64,000 nt of DNA from JBALVT01 sp965262875. GTDB taxonomy: Bacteria; Pseudomonadota; Gammaproteobacteria; Pseudomonadales; Halieaceae. How positions within the stretch are numbered: position 1 is the first letter of the stretch; every line of letters starts with the position of its first letter. Shown in pieces: positions 1 to 6,995 of this stretch. The notes under the pieces are model-generated. The model was not told the DNA's origin. It did not search any database and was given only the letters and a program-made list of their open reading frames with translations. The stretch is taken from NCBI GenBank assembly GCA_965262875.1, contig OZ253570.1:1-64000 (forward strand). The letters are read 5' to 3'. A program made the position numbers and the translations under genes.

Positions 1-1018
1 AATTTTTGATATTAAATTCTATCGCTTTGTCATAATCTGCTATTGCATCTTTATAGTTTTTTAAAATAATTTTTGCATTACCTCGATTGTTATAAGCTTC
101 AGTATATTGGGGATTAATTTCGATGGCTTTGTTAAAGTCATTTATCACATTTTCTATGGATTCTTCATGATCCTCTAAAAGAAAGGTTGCAAGTCCCCGT
201 TTGTAATAAGCTTCAGCAAATTGATAATTAATTTCGATGGCTTTATCGTAGTTCTTTATTGCTTCTAATCTGTCTGAATTAAAGTTTGCATTACCGCGAT
301 AAAATTCTATTTCCGCAGCAGAGTAATTATTCTGATTGCGGATAAAACCCTGAATATCGTTATAGATGGTCTCTGTTTTGATATTAAAATGTTTGCTCAG
401 ATAGTCCAAAAGTGGTTTTTTAAGGTCTTTTTCAATTTCAATAATATCGTATTCATCTTCTAATAAGTAACCCTTGGGGACATGAACAAATATACTACTT
501 TGGAAAATAACTCTGGGGGTTTTCCCGGCTGGCGATATTAGGGTGTGTTTTGACATTAGGGTGTGTTTTGCCTTGTCCCCGCTTATCTCGTCGTAATTGA
601 TTTTTGTGCTTTCGGTTAAACTGGATGTTTCAAAGAAAATAACCCGGCCATTCCGGTCAAACTCACCATCACAGGCAAAAAACAGGGCGATATGCAGGTC
701 TTTGCTGAAATCAATCAGGGCGGTTTTGCCACCGTAGTGTTGTAATTCGGTCAGAACTTCCACATCGGACGCACCAGGGCGGATGTGTTGCCTTGCCTTT
801 TCAACAATACCCTGTTCCACGTCTGCAACAAAAAAATGCTCGTTATCAATCAGAGGGCCGTTCTCATTGGCGGAGCTGTTGCCGTCCGGCTGGCAATACT
901 GCCGGTACAGACCGGAGGAGATTTTGCCATAATCCTTGTCGTTTTCGCCGCGAAAGATATATCTGCCTGTTGCGTATTTATCCAGCATCTCCCGGATTTT
1001 TTCCTGCGGGGTGGTCAT
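1..1018 (-). CDS. FRG-domain protein with C-terminal TPR repeats (3' end beyond window)
   Basis: Reading leftward from an ATG at 1018, the frame stays open to the window edge (about 339 codons seen). The N-terminal third holds the FRG-domain signature (FRGENDKDYGKISSGLYR near residues 17-34) and a later LQHYGGKTALIDFS segment typical of that family. The part nearest the edge contains two or three TPR-like units (AIEINYQFAEAYYKRG and AIEINPQYTEAYNNRG). The start codon overlaps the stop of the MNT-HsdS gene as ATGA, so it is the distal gene of the type I restriction operon. FRG proteins are common in defence islands but their activity is poorly known. The FRG and TPR calls are from visible motifs; a role in defence is inferred from position. 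The true C-terminus is not visible. Confidence 0.8.
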   Translation of the reverse strand, partial: MTTPQEKIREMLDKYATGRYIFRGENDKDYGKISSGLYRQYCQPDGNSSANENGPLIDNEHFFVADVEQGIVEKARQHIRPGASDVEVLTELQHYGGKTALIDFSKDLHIALFFACDGEFDRNGRVIFFETSSLTESTKINYDEISGDKAKHTLMSKHTLISPAGKTPRVIFQSSIFVHVPKGYLLEDEYDIIEIEKDLKKPLLDYLSKHFNIKTETIYNDIQGFIRNQNNYSAAEIEFYRGNANFNSDRLEAIKNYDKAIEINYQFAEAYYKRGLATFLLEDHEESIENVINDFNKAIEINPQYTEAYNNRGNAKIILKNYKDAIADYDKAIEFNIKN

Positions 1019-2613
1019 TGCATTATCTGTTCGTGGTTTAATCTCACATCGCCACTCATAAGTTTGGGCAGCAGCAGATCACGGGTCTGGGCGAGGGTTC
1101 GGGATAGGTGGATATTGGCAATGATCTTCTCAATCATTGGCGAGATCATTTTTTCAAAAGCCTGCGCCACATCAGAGGGGGCAAGGGAAAGATTGTAGGC
1201 TCCCATGATTTGCCAACTGGTGCGTGGCATTTTGGTTCCTGTTGATCCGGAATTGGTATATTCAACGAAGGTGTCGGACGAAATACAAGAAAGGATCAGC
1301 ATCGCCCATTCCTCTGCCTTGGGTTTAATCACTATAATGTCAGTTGAACAAATTCCATCAATGGCGGCAACACCAACCTTGTGAAAATAGGGACGGAGTT
1401 TGCCGAATAGAAATTCTCCCCTACAAAACTGAAATTTATTACTGCTTACCTTTCCTGATCCCTCCCATTCGGAGAGAGCGATTGAGCGACGCGGCATGTG
1501 TTCTAGTCCAATGTAAGGAGTGTCCTTAGTTACATCGGCTGGTTGAACCACTCGACGCGGTGACTCGGCAATATCCGCCAGCGTGCCGATCTCCCACCCC
1601 ACCGGCACCCCATCCCCGCCCAGCCTGTCCGGAAACAGCTCCCATATTTCCGGCGCAAGATAAGGCGCACGGCCTTCGATTTTGGCGCGGGTAGGGCCGA
1701 AATCCACAAACCAGTCCTTGAAGATCGCCCGCGCCATGGCTTCAAGCGTCTCGTTCATCCGCCGGTTTAGCTCTATCTTGTCGTCGAGAGAACCGAGGAT
1801 AGAGGCGATGGCGCGTTGTTCGGGGAGCGGCAGGATAGGCATGTGAATTCTACGGATATCACGAATAGGGAGTTGGGGTTGAGCGCTACCTGTAGTTAGA
1901 GCAGAGACTTGGTTCTTAAAGAGGCCTGATCTTAAAAAAAGATACAGGAAACGCGGAACAATTGCACTCTGGTCTGGGCGGAAAATAATCATCCCTGAGT
2001 TGATACGTATATGATCAAACTGAACTGAATTATCAAAAAAGGCTACATTGCCAACAGTGCCTCTGGTTGTCAAAACACTATCAAACCTCTCAAGTTTTCC
2101 TTTTCTCAATAAGTTGTCTCGCTCTTCATTTATGAATGCACAATCGGAAAAATTAAAGCCCGACGGACTTACATTCCTAGCATTCAAAAACAGACAATAC
2201 TCTTTCGAGGTAAAATCTATCTGTTTTGGATAATTCACACCGCGATCACCATCGATAATTTCGATAGGCGCGTCTAAAAAATTTAGTTTTCGCAACTCCT
2301 CCTGTAACGAAAACTCAACCCTGTCCTCATCAATCAACGCCCGAAACGATGGCGCAATGGCATTCAGATCAAGAACATCCACCTTCCATGGCAGGTCGCT
2401 TTCCCTGAACTCATCCTTGAGGTCAGCGACAAGATCATCGGGCAGCGGTTCCGCCGCCTCCAGTGCCAGATCCAGATCGGAATAGGGTTTTGCCAGCCAC
2501 TTTGCCCGGCTGCCAAAGGCCCAGACCCTGACGCCCTCTGGCAGACGCGCTGCCAGGATGTCGCGAACCATGGCCGCATGGTCGGGGCGAATATCGATAG
2601 GTTGACCGCTCAT
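1015..2613 (-). CDS. hsdS: MNT nucleotidyltransferase fused to type I restriction specificity subunit HsdS
   Basis: This 532-residue protein joins two families. Residues 1-110 form a minimal nucleotidyltransferase with an exact GSX10DXD catalytic motif (G34-S35, D46, D48). The rest is HsdS: a first target-recognition domain (about 115-280), the conserved spacer helix LPEQRAIASILGSLDDKIEL, a second recognition domain and a conserved tail (TRDLLLPKLMSGDVRL). The start was set at 2613, where ATG overlaps the stop of the upstream HEPN gene as ATGA; the frame is open farther upstream but that would run into the HEPN gene. HsdS gives DNA sequence specificity to HsdM. MntA-type enzymes AMPylate the tyrosine of a HEPN partner. 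No frameshift separates the halves, so the fusion looks genuine. Confidence 0.88.
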   Translation of the reverse strand: MSGQPIDIRPDHAAMVRDILAARLPEGVRVWAFGSRAKWLAKPYSDLDLALEAAEPLPDDLVADLKDEFRESDLPWKVDVLDLNAIAPSFRALIDEDRVEFSLQEELRKLNFLDAPIEIIDGDRGVNYPKQIDFTSKEYCLFLNARNVSPSGFNFSDCAFINEERDNLLRKGKLERFDSVLTTRGTVGNVAFFDNSVQFDHIRINSGMIIFRPDQSAIVPRFLYLFLRSGLFKNQVSALTTGSAQPQLPIRDIRRIHMPILPLPEQRAIASILGSLDDKIELNRRMNETLEAMARAIFKDWFVDFGPTRAKIEGRAPYLAPEIWELFPDRLGGDGVPVGWEIGTLADIAESPRRVVQPADVTKDTPYIGLEHMPRRSIALSEWEGSGKVSSNKFQFCRGEFLFGKLRPYFHKVGVAAIDGICSTDIIVIKPKAEEWAMLILSCISSDTFVEYTNSGSTGTKMPRTSWQIMGAYNLSLAPSDVAQAFEKMISPMIEKIIANIHLSRTLAQTRDLLLPKLMSGDVRLNHEQIMQ

Positions 2614-3026
2614 GTTGCCTCCGTTCGCTTGCGGAGTTGTTTTAAGAGGTAACGCGTCTCTTCCAGAAAAGCCGGGATTTGGGCGATAACCAGTAAGGCT
2701 TTCTCCTCGTTGTAAGTATGGCTGGTATCGGTTCTGGACTGTCGATATCCCTTCCACTCTTCCCAGTCATTCAGCAACAACCCTTGTTCGTTGCCCATGC
2801 GTATCAGATCCTGGAAAACCATGTCGTCGATATCGCCCGGAGTGGGTGCCGCCATTTCCAGATACCGTTTGAGGGTCTTGTGCGCGAGTTCATAAGTGAA
2901 CTCAAACCGCTGGATGACGCCATCCCGGATCAAGGCATTATCCGGGTGTTCTCCCAGAGTATCCAGACCCTCAGTGAAACGATCAATAGCATTAGCAAAA
3001 GACGTGATATCCAACCTGACCGCCAT
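2610..3026 (-). CDS. HEPN-family protein (HI0074/HepT-like nucleotidyltransferase partner)
   Basis: This 138-residue helical protein belongs to the HI0074 nucleotidyltransferase substrate-binding/HEPN family. It carries R98-X4-H103-X-Y105 (RTDTSHTY), the RX4-6HXY motif that in HepT toxins supplies the RNase residues and the tyrosine AMPylated by MntA. It starts 1 bp after the hsdM stop and overlaps the MNT-HsdS gene by ATGA, so the HEPN and MNT partners are translationally coupled inside a type I restriction operon. In known HEPN/MNT modules the HEPN protein is a toxin and MNT the antitoxin. Toxicity here is inferred from the motif. It could instead be a non-toxic substrate-binding subunit, as first proposed for HI0074. 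Confidence 0.85.
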   Translation of the reverse strand: MAVRLDITSFANAIDRFTEGLDTLGEHPDNALIRDGVIQRFEFTYELAHKTLKRYLEMAAPTPGDIDDMVFQDLIRMGNEQGLLLNDWEEWKGYRQSRTDTSHTYNEEKALLVIAQIPAFLEETRYLLKQLRKRTEAT

Positions 3027-3027
3027 A

Positions 3028-4572
3028 TTATATCCCGACCTTTGCGAGCTGGTCGCGGATCGTATCCGTCAGCTGATCCGATTGTGCAAACTGCGTCTCC
3101 AGGGTTGCCTGCAACGCCGCAAAGCGTTCGACAAACGGCGTATCGTCCTCGGCCACGGCTTCCGTGCCCACATAACGCCCCGGTGTCAGCACATGGCCAT
3201 GCGCGGCTATTTGTTCATTAGATGCGGATTTGCAGAAACCGGCACTGTCTTCATACCCGCCGCCTTCGGATCGCCACGCGTGATAGGTCTCGGCAATTTT
3301 CTCAATATCCGCGCCGGAAAACTCGCGGCGGGTACGATCCACCATGTGGCCGAACTTGCGGGCGTCGATGAACAGAATTTCGCCGCGCCGGTCGCGCAGT
3401 TTTGCATCCCGGGCAATGCCGTTTGATTTGTCTTTGGCCAGAAACCACAGACAGACGGGAATTTGCGTAGAATAGAACAATTGCCCTGGAAGCGCTATCA
3501 TGCAGTCGATCACATTGCCTTCGATCATCGCGCGGCGGATCTCACCTTCGCCTGATTGCTGGGAAGACATAGAGCCGTTGGCCAGCACTACGCCTGCGGT
3601 GCCAGTGGGGGCAAGGTGATGCAGGATATGCTGCAACCAGCCAAAGTTGGCATTGCCCTTGGGTGGCACCCCGTACTTCCAGCGCACATCCTCGCGCAGG
3701 CGATCCCCGCCCCAGTCCGAGATGTTGAAGGGCGGGTTGGCGAGCACGTAATCGGCGCGCAGATCCGGCAGTTCGTCCTTGTGAAAACTGCCTTCGGAAT
3801 TCCATTTGATCTCGGCGTCAATGCCGCGCACGGCCAAATTCATCCGGCACAACCGCCATGTGGTATGGTTGCTCTCCTGCCCATAAATGGCAATGTCGCC
3901 AATGCGGCCCTCGTGGCTTTCGACAAAGCGTTCGGATTGCACGAACATACCGCCCGAGCCACAGCAGGGGTCATAGACGCGTCCCTTGTAAGGTTGCAGC
4001 ATCTCGACCATGGTTTTAACCACCGAGCGGGGCGTGTAAAATTCGCCGCCGCGCTTGCCTTCGGAGCCGGCGAACTGGCCAAGGAAGTATTCATAGACGC
4101 GGCCCAGCACATCGCGCGCCGCGCCGTTGTCGGCTTTGAGGTGGATATTGGCAAACAGGTCAATCAACTCACCCAGCATGATGGCGCTGAGCGCGGGTCG
4201 CGCGTATTCTTTGGGTAGTACGCCCTTGAGCGATGGGTTGACCTTTTCGATGGCCAGCATGGCGTTGTCAATGATCTTGCCAATATTAGGTTGCTTGGCA
4301 TTTGCCTGAAGATGCGACCAGCGGGTCTCCTTCGGCACCCAGAAAACGTTTTCGGCGGCATACTCATCCCGGTCCTCCGCGCCTTCGGGATAACCAGCAA
4401 GAAGCTCGGCATGCTTGGCTTCGAAACTGTCCGAGATGTGTTTAAGAAAGATCAGACCGAGGGCGACATGCTTATAGTCCGACGGCTCCATATTGCCGCG
4501 CAGCTTGTCTGCGGCCTTGAACAGGTCCGCTTCAAAACCCAGAGGTGCGCTGCTGTTTTTTTGTTTAGCCAT
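3028..4572 (-). CDS. hsdM: Type I restriction-modification methyltransferase subunit HsdM
   Basis: At 514 residues it has the normal HsdM length. The N-terminal domain matches the HsdM N family (FEADLFKAADKLRGNMEPSD). The S-adenosylmethionine motif I is DPCCGSGGMF at 201-210 and the catalytic N6-adenine motif IV is NPPF at 279-282. It methylates adenine in sites selected by HsdS and, in complete systems, is a core subunit of the restriction complex. It follows the small Phd-type gene with a TGATG overlap and precedes the HEPN gene by 1 bp. No hsdR lies in the window; it could lie beyond position 1. All key motifs are intact. Confidence 0.95.
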   Translation of the reverse strand: MAKQKNSSAPLGFEADLFKAADKLRGNMEPSDYKHVALGLIFLKHISDSFEAKHAELLAGYPEGAEDRDEYAAENVFWVPKETRWSHLQANAKQPNIGKIIDNAMLAIEKVNPSLKGVLPKEYARPALSAIMLGELIDLFANIHLKADNGAARDVLGRVYEYFLGQFAGSEGKRGGEFYTPRSVVKTMVEMLQPYKGRVYDPCCGSGGMFVQSERFVESHEGRIGDIAIYGQESNHTTWRLCRMNLAVRGIDAEIKWNSEGSFHKDELPDLRADYVLANPPFNISDWGGDRLREDVRWKYGVPPKGNANFGWLQHILHHLAPTGTAGVVLANGSMSSQQSGEGEIRRAMIEGNVIDCMIALPGQLFYSTQIPVCLWFLAKDKSNGIARDAKLRDRRGEILFIDARKFGHMVDRTRREFSGADIEKIAETYHAWRSEGGGYEDSAGFCKSASNEQIAAHGHVLTPGRYVGTEAVAEDDTPFVERFAALQATLETQFAQSDQLTDTIRDQLAKVGI

Positions 4573-4754
4573 CAGTCTTCCTTTTGGATACGCGACGGAG
4601 AGATGGTGTCCCCGGTCAGTTTTTCAAATTGTTCAACCGCCATGACAACAACCACAGGGCGCCCGTGCTTTTCAACAACTAGCGGTTCTGCACGAGCAAG
4701 GTCAATCATATGGCCAAAGTTATACTTGGCATTCCGTGCCGAAAGTGTCTTCAT
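4572..4754 (-). CDS. Phd/YefM-type antitoxin-like protein leading the hsd operon
   Basis: A 60-residue protein starting MKTLSARNAKYNFGHMIDLA, with the Phd/YefM layout: an N-terminal DNA-binding fold and the segment EPLVVEKHGRPVVVVMAVEQF. The ATG at 4754 was chosen over a longer frame because a strong AGGAGG ribosome site lies just upstream. The stop overlaps the hsdM start (TGATG). No Doc or RelE-type toxin follows, so either the HEPN protein is its partner or it is an orphan repressor of the operon. Antitoxins of this family bind palindromes in their own promoter, and a candidate lies just upstream. The family call is confident; the regulatory role is inferred. Confidence 0.8.
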   Translation of the reverse strand: MKTLSARNAKYNFGHMIDLARAEPLVVEKHGRPVVVVMAVEQFEKLTGDTISPSRIQKED

Positions 4755-4779
4755 GAACACTCCTCCTTGCCCACAGTAG

Positions 4780-4794
4780 TGGCCACAATGGCCA
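4780..4794. promoter_or_regulatory. Candidate operator: two TGGCCA boxes upstream of the phd-hsd operon
   Basis: Two TGGCCA hexamers, each itself a palindrome, are separated by three bases about 25 bp upstream of the antitoxin start. Phd-family antitoxins bind such short repeated palindromes to autoregulate. No binding data exist for this site, so the assignment rests on position and symmetry only. Confidence 0.4.
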
Positions 4795-4964
4795 AATAGG
4801 TCAATGGAATTCTGTTCTACTAATTCATTGCCACTTGTTTTTCCGCCCACGCATGTGCGAGTAAAGCACATAATATTAGACCCGATTCACAATAGGGTCT
4901 AATGATTATGTTTAGCTCAACATAACCTCTTAACTTCTAACTGGGGCACAGTTAATAATATGTA

Positions 4965-5340
4965 ATGAGCACAAAATTCTATTTACCGCGCATACTAACG
5001 AGCAACGAAAAGTCCTACAGCGAGCTAGAACTTCTGGATGCTTCACGGTTCATCGTAGTGCTCGCCGAACCTGGTGGTGGCAAAACCGAACTCGTACATA
5101 GCCTTGCTGACAAGTTGGGCTGCGCAGTAGTTACTGCAAACGTGTTTGGTCAGATAGGAGCAAAAATAGAGAATAATTCGCTTGTCATTGATGCTTTTGA
5201 TGAATTGGCGAAACTGGATAAAACAGGCATCCACAAAATTCTTGGCAACGCCAAAAAAGCACACCCAACGAACGTTATAGTTTCAAGTCGCTCCAGCGAA
5301 TGGGACAATGCCGCGACAAGCTCATTCGAAGACTTTCTAG
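4965..5340 (+). pseudogene. N-terminal fragment of a P-loop NTPase, cut by the IS1380-family element
   Basis: The frame starts with ATG at 4965 and has a Walker A (AEPGGGKTEL, about residues 33-42) and a Walker B (LVIDAFDEL), with a later SSRSSEW segment as in NACHT/STAND-type or large defence NTPases. Native sequence stops at 5340, where the insertion sequence begins; translation then continues about 53 codons into the IS before a stop at 5498. Removing the IS and one CTAG copy does not restore a long frame: it stops about 18 codons into the right flank. The C-terminal part has therefore been lost, or the flanks were rearranged by more than one copy of the IS. The original function is probably defence, judging by the neighbours. 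Confidence 0.65.
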
Positions 5341-6995
5341 CCCGGATTATTCACCGGATGTTTTGGAGCAGAGGTTTTTGTGCGCGGAAACGGTTTCACA
5401 TTTGCCGAGGCAAACGGGTTTGTTGCGCGGGCTTTCCGGCGCTTGCGTTTGAGTTTGCAGGTTTCAGTTTCGGGGCGACGGGGCGTTGCGCGGCGTGATT
5501 GCTATGGTGCTTGAGGATTGCCGGCAGGCGTCGTTGTCAGTGCGCCGAGTATCTGTGTAAAGAGTTGTTTATCTGGATAGGCGGATGCGAAGGCGACGCG
5601 GATACGTGTAGCGGTTTCGATAACACGGGCACCAATTTTGATGATGCGGTTCTGGAGGGTGGTGAACTCGGCGCACTTCAGAGGCGCGCTTTCCGGAATT
5701 GCCTGGCGCACTTCCCAGAGCAGCCAATAGGCAGCAGTGTGGAGAATGAGCCGCATCTGGTTGGCGCAGGCGGATGAGCACGATGTGCGGTCGCTCTTCA
5801 GTTGGGTTTTGTGGAGCTTGATCAGATTTTCGGCCTGACCGCGTGCACAGTAGTCGGCCTCGTAGAGCCGTTCCGGCGTGGAACCGGGGAGTGAGGTGAC
5901 GATGGTTCGGATATCGAGACCGAGGCCTGTCACTTCGATACGGGCGATGATGCGCCGTTTCACGCCGTTCCAGCTCCTGGCGGCGTAGGTCGTCTCGCAA
6001 TGGGTTCTATGGGTGGCGAGGTTCTTCTCGACCTTCATGGCAGCGCAGGCGTCGGCGTCGGCTGTGATGACGGGATCTCTGCTGAGAACGGCGTTTCCCG
6101 GCTGGCCGAAGATATAGTCGACGCCCTTCTGAGCCTCGCACCAGGCCATGACCTCCGGACGGGAGTAATGCCCGTCACCGCGCAGCAGGATCTGCGTTTT
6201 TGGCCAGTGTGTGCGGATGCGGTGGATCAAGCGTCGAACATGGGCGGCGACCTCACGCCCGGACGGTGTCTTGGCGGGCCGTAGCACGAAGGCGACAGGC
6301 CGCGCGGTTTCGGCCTCATAGACATGGATGGGGGCATAGCCGCGCTCGCGGTAGAAGCCGTTCCAGAAAGTGAGCTGTTGTTCGCCATGCGCGGTGTCGA
6401 ACGTCTCGTCAATATCCAACGTGATCGCTGCCGGGGGCGCGGTGTAGCTGTCGCAATAGATGTCGATCATCTCGTAGGACATGCGGATCACGTCGCGTAG
6501 GTCCGGCGCGTTCTCCCAGCGGGACATGGTGGGTTGGCTGACGAGACCAACCTTGGCCTCTGGAGTTTTGCCGAGCGCCATCTTGAAAGCGGGGTCGTGG
6601 CACAGGTGGTCCAGATCGTTGGCGTCCTCATATCCGGCCGCAATCGCAAGATAGCGGGCGAACAAAATATCCGGGAGCAGATGCTGCACGTGCGTCGGAT
6701 CGCGCGCATCGGGGATAAGTGCTGCCAAGCGTTGCGCAATCCCAAGCCGTTTCTCGGCTTGAGCAAGCAGTAGAACACCAGCATCCGAGGTGATTTTTCC
6801 ACCGTCAAACGCGGCGGTGACTTTTTTACCGGAAATGGCTGGAAATGCGGGAAAAAATGGGGCAATATCTGTCATGGCAGTGGGGCGCTTTCTGTCCAGT
6901 GTATCGGATGGCTGTTATACCATATTCTTTACACTATATCAGATAGTTACGCTCCACTGCCAACTAAAAATAGCTGCTCCGGTGAATAATTCGGG
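5341..6995 (-). mobile_element. IS1380-family insertion sequence (1655 bp, CTAG target duplication)
   Basis: The ends are an imperfect 18-bp inverted repeat: 5341-5358 starts CCCGGATTATTCACCGGA and the complement of 6978-6995 starts CCCGAATTATTCACCGGA. A direct 4-bp CTAG flanks both ends (5337-5340 and 6996-6999), fitting the 4-5 bp duplications of this family. A single transposase fills most of the element. It separates two defence-type genes and has replaced the 3' ends of both. Confidence 0.92.
5502..6875 (-). CDS. IS1380-family transposase
   Basis: This 457-residue protein has the length and layout of IS1380-family DDE transposases: the N-terminal VTAAFDGGKITSDAGVLLLA motif, an acidic ITLDIDETFDTAHG segment with the first catalytic aspartates, LLRGDGHYSRPEV, and a C-terminal YCARGQAENLIKLHKTQLKS block with the conserved glutamate. 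The frame is uninterrupted and framed by matching terminal repeats, so the element may still be active. It inserts DNA copies of itself with a short target duplication. Confidence 0.95.
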   Translation of the reverse strand: MTDIAPFFPAFPAISGKKVTAAFDGGKITSDAGVLLLAQAEKRLGIAQRLAALIPDARDPTHVQHLLPDILFARYLAIAAGYEDANDLDHLCHDPAFKMALGKTPEAKVGLVSQPTMSRWENAPDLRDVIRMSYEMIDIYCDSYTAPPAAITLDIDETFDTAHGEQQLTFWNGFYRERGYAPIHVYEAETARPVAFVLRPAKTPSGREVAAHVRRLIHRIRTHWPKTQILLRGDGHYSRPEVMAWCEAQKGVDYIFGQPGNAVLSRDPVITADADACAAMKVEKNLATHRTHCETTYAARSWNGVKRRIIARIEVTGLGLDIRTIVTSLPGSTPERLYEADYCARGQAENLIKLHKTQLKSDRTSCSSACANQMRLILHTAAYWLLWEVRQAIPESAPLKCAEFTTLQNRIIKIGARVIETATRIRVAFASAYPDKQLFTQILGALTTTPAGNPQAP

